From: Gymnogyps californianus
Lineage: Eukaryota > Chordata > Aves > Accipitriformes > Cathartidae
Length of the DNA: 64,000 nucleotides
Direction: 5' to 3'
NCBI RefSeq assembly: GCF_018139145.2
Contig: NC_059482.1
Coordinates: 7,617,294-7,681,293 of the forward strand
Part shown: piece by piece, positions 35,827 to 48,028 of the stretch
Layout of the letters: each line of letters starts with the position of its first letter
How positions within the stretch are numbered: position 1 is the first letter of the stretch
Program-made: the position numbers and the translations under genes
The notes under the pieces: generated by a model
Database searches by the model: none
The model's input: only the letters and a program-made list of their open reading frames with translations
What the model was told of the DNA's origin: nothing

Positions 35827-38800
35827 TAAAAAGACTAGAACAACAATTTGCAATAGACAGTTTATGCCAATATTGTAAAGAAACCCAGTTTACAGGATCA
35901 GCACCACTGTATTACTTAGCTACAGGTCTGGCCCTTTTCCCAACCTATACACTATTTTTATATTTTTTTGAAAAAGATACCAAATTCCTTTCATGTACTT
36001 TGTAATGATAAATCCATAGAAGACATTGGCATTACCACTAATGTAAAACTGGTGTAAGCGAAAAAAAACCCTGAGATCCACTCTACTGAAACAGGCACTG
36101 TAGATACTCATTTGAAATTCACAAACCTCTTAATCTTATCTTAAAAAGTAAGCCCAACTTTCTACTAACGTGTGAACAGCTTAGAAATAGTGCTGCTGAT
36201 CACAAACAAATGCAAGATACAATCCAATTCTCTACAAGCAGAACAGGATGTATTTCTTAATCAAGACAATTGAAAATACTGCAACTTGTGAGTAGAAAGT
36301 GTAGAAAAGGTTAGCACATGTCTGCCTTCCCTTTTCTTGGCCTTCTTACAATTACTTATGTTGCCTCATTGATTTAAATGATTCTGTTGTACTTAATGGT
36401 AAACAGGTCAATATCTTTGTGTGACAAAGACACAAAATGGAATTTCACCTCCATTGTAGCTGATGACAATGCTCCTAACAACTTCACAAAGTTTCACTAA
36501 CAGTATTCTACATTTGTGGGTCCAGGCTGCAAATTTGCATTTTTGACCATGCTTTGATCTAAACATATTACGTTGTTTGTCTGGGTAAAGAAAAATCAAC
36601 CATCTAGCAACACTTCTGTCAAGACTATACTGTGCAATTTATTTTAGATTGCCTAGAACTGACAACCCATATAAAGCATATCAAACAGAAAGCTCTTGCT
36701 TACCTCAAATGACAAAACTCAAGTAGTTCTCTTAGATGGGGCCGAGGTGTTCCACACTGACCTGTCATATCAATTATTTTCTTTCAATAATGCTGCTAAG
36801 ATACGCTACCATTTCATTTGTCATTTTGCAAGCCTCAGAAAGGTCAACAGAGAGCCTAAATACAAGTGTTTTATCCAATACTTAGATTTCTTTACAAGTC
36901 AGGATAACAGGGAAAAAAGTTGCAAAGACTTACTAACTAAGAGTTAATAAGGTCAGCCAGCCATGCATAGTTGCAGGTAATTGAGGCTCAATCCAACAAC
37001 GACTGAAAAAGTTTTTCATCTGTTTATGTTTCATAAGGGAAGGAAATGAAGAGGATGATTCTGAAAAGGTTTCTACATTTGTCCAGCATGACACAAATTG
37101 GCTCTCTGAAGCTTGCAGATTATCGATAAGATAAATACAAGCAAAGAAATAAAATGTAGCGATTCTAATTGTTTTTGAAGTCTATCATAAACAGTACAGC
37201 TGAATAAAAGCTGGATGTTACCAATTAGGTTTTCCAATATTGGAAAAGACATTTAATCCAAACTATATGGAGAGAAACAGAATATAAATTCATTAAAAAT
37301 TGGTGGCTATATTTTCCAGTGATCTAGATCCAGGATACTCTCAGATATATCTACTGAAATGTCCACTGTTTTAAAAGGAAAATAAAACAAATTCTCTCTG
37401 AATATGACAGGCATTAATATTAATTTCCTCTGTTACTGCTTGAGAAAAAAATCTGCTTCATAATCTCTGTGACCTTTCCTTACTAACATTAGTATTCTTG
37501 ATAAAGTCTGAATACTAGCTGCTACACATAAATACTGTGATATTTCTTCACTGTTATGATAGACAGTTTCCCAATTGAGCATCCAGAGGTGAACAGGTTG
37601 GTAAATGTTTCATGCATAAGATTATGTCTAGAAAATTTAAGAACTCCACAGCATATCTGAAAGAAAGAATAAAGACTAAATGTTGTATTGTCTTGGCTTT
37701 CTTTCTTCTTTTACAAAAACTCAGAACCTGGTATCAAGAATGACTTATTTTCTGCAGACCCATAAAATATGAAATCATGAATATTTGAAAAAGCTTCCTA
37801 ATCAAAAAAAGAAAACTATCACCATCATGGCAACTGAGATGCAAAGGAAGGCAAGGGGAAATATGTTGTGAAATTGCACATTCTTTGCGATCTCTTAAAA
37901 AAAATTTACTAAATCGTAGTGGATCTGGACAGAAAAAGGGGCAAACTGAGAGCTCATGTGACTCTGAGCTGTCATAGACAAACGCTATCACATCTTTTAA
38001 TATCACATAGTCAAACACTACCAGCAGCAGATTGAGAAGGCTGTGTAAAATCCTAGAAGAGGCTCTGCAAAAATGACATTGGAGTATCAGCTGCTAAGGT
38101 AGGTTCTCAACATACATCAGTTATGCCTGACTGCATAGCAGGGCTAATTCATGCATATACCAGACATAAAATATTTCATGTATTGTGGTATATTAGTACT
38201 ACGGAAGAAAGATTCTGGTACTCATATGAGAATATTCATAGAACCTGTGCTAACTCTGTCCTTATAGATTTAAACAGATATAGCATCCCATCCAAAATAC
38301 TGAGTTGAGTAGGCACAAAGTTCACCAACAGGGCACAGGGAAAACATGAAAATACAAGAGAAAATATGCCAAAACTCTAAGTGCAAAAGCAAATTCACGA
38401 AGAGGAAATAAACAGAGTGCAAAAGAAGACCTACTGATACTGTAGAGGAAAAATATGATAATGGAAAATGCCCTGCATATGAGGTCATAAGCAATAATTG
38501 TAGCAAGAGAAAACATCATGTCAAAGGTTGCAGATGAAAAAACCAAAGTACAAAGGCATCATATCAAGGAAGCAGGCAGTGACTCAGGGGATGAGATTTT
38601 GCATGTCCAACATTAAGGCAGCACAAAAATAAATAAATGGTTTATAAAGCTCAGGCTAGCATGAGATTCAAGGGCAGGCACAGAAACAACCAGAAAACTG
38701 AATGCCAATGAGAAAGTAGAGCATCAGAGACTCTGCTGGCCTGTAAAGACTCACTTAGCCTTAAATAAGGAGGAAAAAAAAAAACCAACCGAGGCAAAAT

Positions 38801-40060
38801 TGCACTAACCTGAATTAAAATGTCAGTGGTGCACAGCCATAATGCTACTACGATAATGTAAATTATAATCGGAATACAAAAATAAAGTACATAGACCAAA
38901 GTATGGATTGTAAAAATATATGAGACATAGCTACCAGCTGAAACAAGTGAACTTACAAACCTAGAGAAATTATTAATAAAATACAAGAATGAGCAAAACA
39001 CAAATAACTCAGAGCAGGCAATTCTCTATGGTATCCCTATAGCAAAGCTGCTAAAAATTACCAAGCCGTATTTGAAAGACTGGGACATCTTCCAAGGATG
39101 TTACACCTGGAAATAAATAAAACAATTCAGCCTGTACAACATCTGTCTTGCAGAATACCCATTGCATTAAAACAAACAAACAAACAAAATAGTGGGAGCA
39201 ATAAAGAAAATGAGGAAAAAACCCCAACCACCCCATCATTGCTAAACAAATATCAAGGCAGTCACTGAGAACACTAGGCAAGCTGTGAATTTGCAAAGGT
39301 CCAAGTAGTTTAAACAAAGTACTAAGCTGAGATAATTACCAAATACTTACCTCTGCAGAAACCTGCTTGATTTAACAAAACCTATTATACTTTAAAGATA
39401 GATACTATCTGGATTAGGCGAACAGTAACCTCTCCACACACCAACAGAGACACAGCTTCCCTGTGGCAAGTAACAAAAGACTACCAGTTCTTGAGAGTAT
39501 TCTGCTGTACGGAAGAAAGATGGAGTAGACAGCACTACGCAGGCAGTAACAGGTCCTTAACACGACCTTGTATGTTTTTAAGAATGAGTCAAGAATGAGT
39601 CAAGAAAATAAAGAAGGAGCTAAATAAGATTAAGACAAAATTGTAAGAAAACACAGTGTAATTCATAGCTTTGCAAGGGCTATAAATCCTTCCCTAACCA
39701 AAGAACAAGAATTGATAGACCATACTAAAGAAATCAGGTCAGTATGAAGACTATTGAGATTCATAAATCATATGCAAAACATTCTTTCCACTGTCTCACC
39801 TGTTTGTTGTCAGGCCATTTTCTGGTCAAAAATTCAGTACAAATATGATTATCATTCACTTTACACAGTATCAAATTATTGAAATACAAACCAAAGACAT
39901 GGCAACAATACCTGGAATACCAGAAAAAGAAAGGCTGAAGTAGTTGTTTTTAATTAAGATGAGTATTTCCAATGGCTCAATGGATTTGCATGGGAAAACT
40001 TCAATCTGCATGCTAAGGATGGAGAATCTTTAGAGCAGAAAATGATGGCATTGCCAGTGC
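35827..40060. other. Unassigned DNA with long A-rich, T-poor stretches
   Basis: No gene recognised. Between about 38300 and 39760 the plus strand is A-rich and T-poor, giving hydrophobic minus-strand ORFs (78, 116 and 88 codons) rich in F, L, S and I. They carry no receptor or transporter motif that I can name and are best explained by base composition. A short (AAAC)n run is at about 39171-39188 and a tandem AAGAATGAGTC pair at about 39581-39602. Confidence 0.4.
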
Positions 40061-40720
40061 CTTGTGCGCATTCCTCCACTTTCCCTCCCTGAGGGTTTGG
40101 CTGCCTGGGCTCAAGACCAGCTTCAATAGTGCAGCTGTGTGGCCTGGAAAAGCTATTTGAAAAGTTTCAGCTCACTTAGGAGTTGCTTCTAAGCTCCATG
40201 TCTTATCCTTGGTCACTGCCTGAGCTACTCTGCAACCATGACCATGTCTAGCCATGTACCCCATTGATCCTGACCCTGACTCTGACACACGGATTGTACT
40301 TCTTGGCTTGACCTCAGACCTGTCTCTTCTCTATAGGCTTGTATGACGACCTGGACTCTTGACTGAACCAGGTCACTGTCACTGGACCTGCTCTGGTCTC
40401 CTTGCTCAGGCACTGTGGGACCGTCCCCATGGTAGTGAGACCCCTGCCCCTGCCTGCCCTGCTGTCACACTCAGCTCCCAGCTTGCCTTCCCATACGGAG
40501 CAGTGCCTGCCCTTGGGGCTTGCTGGTGATACAGCCACCAGGAGAATGTTTTTATGGCAACACTGCTAAGGACTCCCAAACCCTCCAGTTTATGCTAGTG
40601 AAATCTCAAGAATTAGGCTTAGAAATATGCATGTCCAGAAAGGAATCAATTTCTATTTGGCTGCCTGCTTATCCTGAGCAGAACAGAACTGTGAGATCAT
40701 GAACGTAACAGAAACAGAAA
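40061..40720. mobile_element. Possible decayed LTR-type element, GC-richer block
   Basis: A GC-richer island in AT-rich DNA, with repeated CTGACC/GACCTG words ('cctgaccctgactctgaca', 'cttgacctcagacctgtctc', 'cgacctggactcttgact') and a phrase 'gtgggaccgtccccatggt'. This C-and-T-biased texture resembles LTRs of old Gypsy-like elements in reptile genomes that I have in memory, but I cannot name the family. No terminal repeats or target duplication are visible, so the limits are approximate. Readings of 62-74 codons on the minus strand are unlikely to be genes. Confidence 0.3.
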
Positions 40721-43139
40721 TCTCGGGAAGCATCATCCAAGTCAATTATATGTGAGGTTCAAGACAGGTCTTGGAAAGAATCCAGGAATCCACTATAGAC
40801 AAAGATTTACATGTGCTGTGATCCATCATCCTGTTCAAACTGCCAAGCACTGCAAGAGTAGCTCCACCTGCCACTTGACAGCATCAGAATCACTGTGATT
40901 ATTTGGACATATAAATTGCTTCAAATAAACAGGTAGAAAAATCACAATCCTGCTTTCACATAGCCAAATAGAAAGCCTCTCTCAGGAACACAGTGATCTA
41001 GAACAAAATTTTGCATCCAGAAGGCTAGACATGCTGGACTAAGATTAACAACATTTGAGGTCTGGTGGATGCACGTGATACTTACGAAAAAATGCAAGCC
41101 AAGCAACAGAAAGAAACAAATTACTTTTGTAGCACCAGGACCCAGACTGAAACAGGAGCAGGTTTTTTCTCACAACAAACCATATATAAAATGCATCATT
41201 ATTACAGACAAGTCAGACTTCTATAAAGTAGATGAACTGACAGACATGATTGTAATGACAGTCACAGGCAAAGCAATACGGCATTTCAGTACTTTGATGG
41301 CAGAACTGGGTTTCCTTGCAGTGAGTTCCTGCAATTTTCCTGGGAATGAAAACTGAGATTCATTGACATTATCACCACTTCCATAATCAGCTAGTCAAAA
41401 GCAAAGCTGAACCAATATTAGAATTTCAAAGCTTCTAACAAAGAGATGTGCTAAAAATCTTACCATAGGCCAGAACAAATCATTCTTAAGTGGCAAGACA
41501 GTCCCATAGAAAGCCCAGTAAATATTCTGGTGTTGAGATGTACATGATAATGCCTGTACCATTACTAGAACTCCTGATAGTTGAAGGGTAACGCACTAAA
41601 AAGAGGAAAAGACACGCTAACATCAAATTCTACTATGACAAACTAAAGACATCTAAAAATACAGTCTTGGTATCACGTTTTGATCAAACTGTTCCTTATT
41701 TATACAGTGCTGTGATGGATTAACATCAACTTTCCCCAAACCACAGACAGATTCACTCAATAGCAACACAGAAACAGACAAGGGTTGAGTGTTCCTAAGT
41801 TCTCTGAGAGAAAAGAAAGAGGCCTCTAAGTTCAGAAGCTGTTTTCTGGTTGTGAAACAGATACTTCCCCACAGTCTCACGACAGGACTGATAAGTCCTT
41901 TGCTGACTCTCAGACCTTGTCTGCGGGGTGACTTTAAGCAGCTGCATACTGTCCTTTGGTAGCTTACCTTTCCTTAGTCAAATATATTAGATTCCATTAA
42001 GAGGTACCTAACTCTTCCTATAATCGCAGAGATGCACCCAGGTGCTTCACTTGGGAATTTGGGATTTCACTGTGGGAGTCAAATGCTTAAAAGTTAGATG
42101 TTTCACACTGAGTCCTATACTAGACTTGTTAGGAGTATTTGCAGACTGCATACATGTGTAACTGAAATAACTAAAGGAGGCACTGAAATGCATAAAGATA
42201 AAGATAAAGCCAACAGGACTGTGAAAGATAATAGTTATCTGCAGTAATAAACATTAAGTGAGAACAATTCATGATTTGTGATAACATTTAATGTGAGGAT
42301 ATAAATCAGATGAAAAGAGTACAGTTGAGAGATGGAAAGCACACACACAACTAGACAGAAATAAAGAAAATATGAAGAGCCTTTTGTTATCTTCACCTTG
42401 TAATTGAGATAATGCTTGTTTTTAACGATACACCCTTAGAGAGGCTCCTGCACTTAGCTGCAAGGCTGTAACAAAGACACAGTAACATCTAAGTTTATGG
42501 ATGTACCTGATTAGCATAGGTCTATGCCAGGCACTGCTAAGCCTGTTGCTTGCTGAGTCACACTGAAGACACTGAACTTATCATGGTACCCCTGGCACTT
42601 TGAAGCAATTAGCTGTAAATCTGTAGACCAGGTAAGGATTCAAAATTTTTTAGGCAAACGATGTATTTCTTGATGTTGTCAAAGTCTGATGTGTAAAGTA
42701 ATTAATATTTTCAAGGCCTAAGCTGCACCTGCGCAGGTGAAATGAAAAAAGGTAAGAATGAATCAGAGATGCCATATGACCAATGATGTCAGGCTTCTTG
42801 CTTTAAGAATGCCATTGCTATTACAGGAGGTACTGCTAGAAGGCAGTTGGAAGGCAGAAGGTGGCAGTTTCTTTTCCTCCTCACAGGAATTACATTCAAA
42901 AGAAAAAAGAAAAAATAAATTGAAAGAGCTAACATACCAGAACTTTAAAGAAGATAACATGTTCATACTGGTTCCCTTGAAGCTTCCGACATTGCTTCAC
43001 ACAACATTTTCTAAACCTGTAGAAGCAACCTATAGACGAAATAATTACAAGGGGAGGAAAAACAGAATGAAAACTTTAGCCTGAGATTAGTTATGAATAT
43101 TTCATGGCCTGACTGAAAGGATATTTCAGGTGAGTCTCC
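40721..43139. other. Unassigned DNA, open readings of unclear meaning
   Basis: Two plus-strand readings look somewhat protein-like: about 120 open codons at 40993-41356 (only the second part has ATG, at 41069) and 108 codons at 42758-43084, rich in K, E and L. Neither has a domain I recognise and both lie where the plus strand is A-rich. A perfect splice-donor-like AGGTGAGT stands at about 43127. An ancient-repeat phrase ('gaggtacctaactcttcc') is at 42001. Confidence 0.35.
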
Positions 43140-43995
43140 ATAGCAATCTGCTTTGTATCTGGTATCATTAAATAATTTCAAATTAATGACTTGGCTAATG
43201 GAGCAGACATTAAATTTGCACTTAAAACTGGGGTGGAAGGGACTGCAAATCTGCTGGAGGAATAAAAATCGTAATACCAAACTGGAGAAATGCTCCAAAG
43301 CAAAGTGCAATTGTTTAGGGATGAGAACAAACCTCTGCACACAAGAGTCATGCAAGACAGGAAACTGCTAGCTGAGCAAAAGTCCTGCAGAAAATCTAGG
43401 GGTGTTTACTGGATCATAATCTGAACACGAGTCAAAAATAACATGCTGTTATGAAAAGCATGCCACAGGATGATGAGTATAGGCTGCAAGAAATAACTAG
43501 TACTCTCTCCGATTTTTTTAGCAGCACTAAGACTTGAGCTAGAGTACTGTATTGGGCACTGGATGGCAGTATGGCAAGAACTAAAGCAGCGCAAGAATAA
43601 TAATTAGAAAGGACCTGACTTTTCAGGAAAATTGAATGAATTGGGGTACTTCAGCCTGAAGAGAAGGGTGAGGCAGAATAGAGTGACAGCCTTCATATGT
43701 AAAAGCCAATTGCGAGGAAGAACAAGAGAATGATTTGTGAAGTACATCTGTGAAAGATGAAACAAGAAGCAGTAGGCTCAAATTGCATCACAATGTTCAG
43801 GCTAGACCTTAGAAAAGCTTTTGTACAATAAGGACAGTGAAACAATGATGAAATAAATTGCCAGAGGAGAGTACAGTACTTCCATCTTTGGAGGTATATA
43901 AAACAGGATGGCCAACCATTTATCAAGAATAAGAAAGAAAGAGAGTGAAATAAGATAACTTCCTGAGTTCTTTCCAGCCTTAATTTTCTATTTCT
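43140..43995 (+). mobile_element. CR1 LINE, 3' part, strongly decayed
   Basis: Landmarks in CR1 order: 'ttaatgacttggctaatgg', 'aaactggagaaatgctcc', 'acaaacctctgcacacaag', 'ctgagcaaaagtcctgcaga', 'ggatcataatctgaacacga', 'agagtactgtattgggcac', 'cttcagcctgaagagaagg', 'gaaacaagaagcagtaggct', 'aaattgccagagga', 'tctttggaggtatataaaac' and the terminal 'gttctttccagcctt'. These match the ORF2 3' region and tail of CR1. The copy has numerous indels and is inactive. ORFs over it (such as 114 codons on the minus strand) are shadows. Confidence 0.8.
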
Positions 43996-46900
43996 TTACA
44001 CTTCTCAGCTACTAAGTTTCCATGATTCAAAGAGCATAGTTCTCTAGTATTCTGTTCTCCCAGTTAAGCCTTTCTCTTCATATTCAAAAATGCTGTGACT
44101 TTCCATGACACTGACTAAGCACAAGGAACTTGTCATGAATATATATGGACAGGGAATTTTCACATAAGTAGTGTTTAAACATTAAAACTCATTCTCAGAA
44201 AACCTAATAGTGTCCCTAACCCTACTGGTTCTTTTGAAATCAAAAGGCAAAACTTAATTTCTCTTGACAGTACTTTTTTACTGTCATTTTTACAGCAGGG
44301 TGTACAAGGCAGTCATTTTCTTAAAAAAAAACACCCTTAACATACATTTTTAAATTCAGGTTGGTGAAGGAACAGAGGCAGGAAAAATGTCCTAATATGG
44401 ACAATGCTCTACAGGGCCATAAAAGAAATAAAATCCCATGCAAATACAACATCGTCATTCTTTGAAAATAATTTTTCTGCCTTTAGAGTAAATCATTTAA
44501 CTGAGAATAAGACACTTTGGATCTCTCAGCTTTCGATCCCCAAATATTTTTAAAAATCTAATCACATATGATGCTAATACAATATTCTGAGGCACGCAAA
44601 ATTTAATGAGGTTTTTTTCCATTCTTATTGGCCAAAGAAAACAAATTTTCTGACTGTTCATAAACAAGTACTTAACTATTACTTCAGTTGTGGTAGCTCT
44701 TCTTTTACTTACCCTTATAAAAGGAAATAGCCTTTTACATTAAATTTTCACATGCCTTCCATGTATGCTTTTGACAATTCAGTTTTGATTAAGAAGTAGC
44801 AGAGTAGCAGTCAGTATCTTTCTATTTCAAGAATTTTCTAAAGAGCCCATGGAAGTCAAGGCCTTTGAAAATCCCTGTCTGTTTATTTGCTTTCTGGATA
44901 ACTATCCTGAATTGTAAAAATATGTGTAGTCTTTTATTCACTGGTAAAATGTTACTAACACTTTTTAATTTAGTGTCTCCAGCAAGCATTTAATTCAAAT
45001 TTAGCAAGCCAGATACTGCTTTTTAATTAAATATAAGATGATTGTTAAAAGAGAACTTACTGAGCATTTAGAAGATAAATCTAATAGTCTTGTAATTAGC
45101 TCAAAATTACATAAGCAAGAAATGCCTAATCTCATTCTTAGTAGCACATAGACTTTGTAAGGAATTTGGAGATACTTAATTAACAGTTATCAAAATAGCC
45201 TAGAGCAAGACAGGTTTCTATTAATTGTTAAAATAGTGATATTTAATAAGCTTGTTAAACGATAATACACTTGGGACAACAGACTCATTTAGTTTTTAAG
45301 TATTCCATTATAATTCCCTAATGTCTTCATCAATATATTATATTGTCAGTTTGTCCAAAGTAACCAGTGATTTTGCATTATTTAATTTTTAAGTTTGTAA
45401 AGAGGCATCACCTTCAGAAGTAGCTGTTTAGCTCCTCTTAAATATTGCTGGTCCATGTTCATTTTTGAAAGTCACAACAATTTAACTTTTGGGCAGAGGG
45501 CAAAACCTTGTCAGTTCATTTTTGTTTGCAAACTTGAAGTGTTCATCTTCCACAAGCAAGTTACAGTCATAAAGTAACCCTATTAGGAATTCTTTCCTTC
45601 GCTATGCCTTTCATTTCCCCTTCCTTACTACTACAAAGAAAGCAGGTTTTTTGGGAAGTTTAGTTTTTTAGCATGAAGAAATCTTTAAGTAGTTTAGAGA
45701 GGCTATACTGGCACTGTACTTAGTACTTCAAGAAGACTTTATTCTCCTTTGCTAAGACTGCTTACAGTTTCTCCTATGATAGCATTACCTAGAATGCACT
45801 TCCCCCCGCTTGAATTTTCAGCAGTATAACAAGGTCTAACTTAATTTTCTAGCATTGCAGATGAAGTAATCAAGGCTGTGCTTATCACCAACGAAAGAAA
45901 AATAGATTGATGATGGTATGTAATTGCAAGACCAGATTTATGAGCCAGTGAAAGAACAGGACACTGTAAATCTCCAAGTTCCCAGGCTAAACTGTCGGCT
46001 AAGTACCACTAAATGCTGTTTACAGATACAAAAAGATTTGCTAATGCAAGAAATAGGAGCAAAGAAACAGTATTTGTATGGGGTTAAAACAAAGAAAACA
46101 AAACACCATGTGTTTAGAGTTCAAAAGCATAGAAGTACCAATCCTATCACAAGTTTCTCAGAAGGACCAGTAAAAGAGAATGTTTACAGATAGTTTTTCA
46201 TTTACTCAGAAAAGAAGGGGTCTCTGCAGCTTCTCTTCAGTCCATGAATAAAAGGAATCATATCTGCATAAAAGAGATTTGGGAGGAAAACAATTGACCT
46301 ATATAATCTTTTACAGTAGGGATTGGCTTCCAAATATATTTTCTTCAGAATGTCCTTTAGGACCCTAACAGTGAGAAATTACTTCAACCCCAATAACTCA
46401 GAGGAAAAGTATTTTTCTGCCTCTTTTTGGTTTTGGGATTGGGGTTTTTTTTTGTTTATTAAAGAGCTGGTAGACTGGAAAGAGGGCACTAACCCATGGC
46501 CCCTAGCCACGGGAGGTTAAATTAATTAGAGGAGTTAGAACACTTAGTATTATACATTACACAGTATGCTTCATACATTACACAGCATGCCTAATTCTGA
46601 AGAGCTCAGACTACAGTTGTTGCTGTTAACTATATAGTGATTGTCGCCAATAGTGTCTTTCTGTCTGTAGGGGAAACAAAAGAGTACTTCTTCTATCTGA
46701 TACAACTGCAAAAAAGGAATAAGCTTTTCAGGAGCCAGTCCCTTCATGACATCTGACAAAGAAGCAGGTAACTCCAAATTAACAACAGGTTACCAACGAT
46801 TCCAGTTTGACAAATTCCATCACTAACAGATGGATACTGATGCCTGTAAATGTGGAATTTTCCACATACCTTGCAAGTTAAATGAGGAATAGCAGCGAAG

Positions 46901-47780
46901 AGACTGATAGGATCTTAAGTTTGCATTGTTCATACCAGTCTGAATTATACACTGCATTTGGAAAAGTATTCTTACTGTTTCATAGCACAACAAAGCTGGC
47001 TGTCTGGCAATGCCCTGGAGATCACGAATGACAATGCCTATTCAGATTGCATATTGATGTGTACACACTGCTTTAAATGGCATTTATTATTTCACAAGTA
47101 GCATGGGAGTCAGTGATGTGGTAATTCATTTAATTTGTTTAACCTATTTAATATACTGGAGACACTGTGCAAGTACTTGTCAGTCCATTAGCTGCTACAG
47201 TTCTAGGGGCTGTTTCATCTACATTTAAGCCCATTACTTCCCTGAATTGTTTGTTAAAATTGACTATCTAATTTATTAAGTAAAAGTAACAATGATGCAT
47301 TTCCTTATTCATTGTATGTGATAGATAGAAGTTGAGATGTGATCAGTAATCAGTGAATGACAAAGGAACCAAGTGTTACCATATTCTGTGAATAACTCTG
47401 GCAGCGAACATACAGAAATGATCCTCTATAAATAATGCAAGAATAAAAAGAAATACATCATCATTATGGACAGAAGTCTTCTACAGGCAACTCTTTATGA
47501 TCACAAAGAGAGAAATAAGTACATCCAGTACTATCTGTGGTAAATGTAGTTGCAGTATAGATAAAACGTATGTTTGTGGGTGGGGGGCGGGGAAAAGATA
47601 AGGAATGAAATGTGGCTTAAGTTTTTCTTTCCTGGCTTTTGAAGTTTGACATCAAGAACGTTACAGGCAGAAACTTAAATGTTTCATGTAACAATATTTT
47701 GGAGAATTAATTTTATAGCTTTTTAGGAGTGTTTTAATGTTTTTAATAGTTTGTGTCAATAGGAGCGAGAGCTTTGTGAA
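43996..47780. other. Unassigned DNA, TAAT-dense tract
   Basis: No gene recognised. The part at 44900-45500 is dense in TTAAT/ATTAA and TAATTA cores and low in obvious repeats, a texture found in vertebrate conserved non-coding elements; this cannot be shown without alignment. At 46552-46591 TACATTACACAG(T/C)ATGC is repeated in tandem at 22-bp spacing. An 89-codon reading at 45924-46193 is unrecognised. Confidence 0.35.
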
Positions 47781-47812
47781 ATAGCTTCTGAAGTTTTGCC
47801 ACAAAGGGGCAA

Positions 47813-47990
47813 GTTCTGATAGAGAAAATTGTATCTGAGTGGAAAGTATAGTTGCTGATGGAGAACATTTTACCTGCAGAGAAGCACAGATACTGCCAAA
47901 GCAGATTTTATCTGCCTGCTAACAGAAAAGATTTTACCTGGTAGTGAAATGCAACTACTGACAGAGAAGATTCCACTCATCAGCAGTTGA
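47813..47990 (+). repeat. Degenerate 38-39-bp minisatellite, five units
   Basis: Units begin near 47813, 47851, 47889, 47915 and 47954. They share a core of the form GNTGCTGAYAGAGAAGATTTTACCTG; the spacings are about 38-39, 38, 26 (a shortened unit) and 39 bp. In the best units the order is a CTG-A word, an A/G-rich block, ATTTT, then ACCTG. A likely inverted partner lies at 48003-48028. Divergence between units is high, so the array is old. A 117-codon minus-strand ORF (47870-48223) runs through it, helped by the near 13-codon period; I do not regard it as a gene. Confidence 0.6.
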
Positions 47991-48002
47991 ACTTCTGTGG
48001 CA

Positions 48003-48028
48003 CATAAAACTTTTTCTGTCAGACACTG
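48003..48028 (-). repeat. Inverted copy of the 38-39-bp unit
   Basis: Read on the minus strand, this segment gives CAGTGTCTGACAGAAAAAG followed by TTTTATG, which aligns with the core of the direct units to its left (CTGACAGAGAAGATTTTACC). The pairing suggests a hairpin-forming or inverted-repeat element rather than a plain minisatellite. Confidence 0.45.

Noticed and set aside
38651..39001. 116-codon minus-strand hydrophobic ORF considered as an olfactory-receptor or mitochondrial-derived remnant
   Set aside because: None of the expected conserved receptor motifs or mitochondrial gene order is present; base composition explains the hydrophobic residues.
41069..41356. 95-codon plus-strand ORF with protein-like look
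   Set aside because: No recognisable domain, no splice sites of note and an A-rich context. Kept only as a remark in the region entry.
47577..47593. G-rich stretch as a G-quadruplex
   Set aside because: It has only three separable runs of three or more G, so a standard three-tier quadruplex is not supported.
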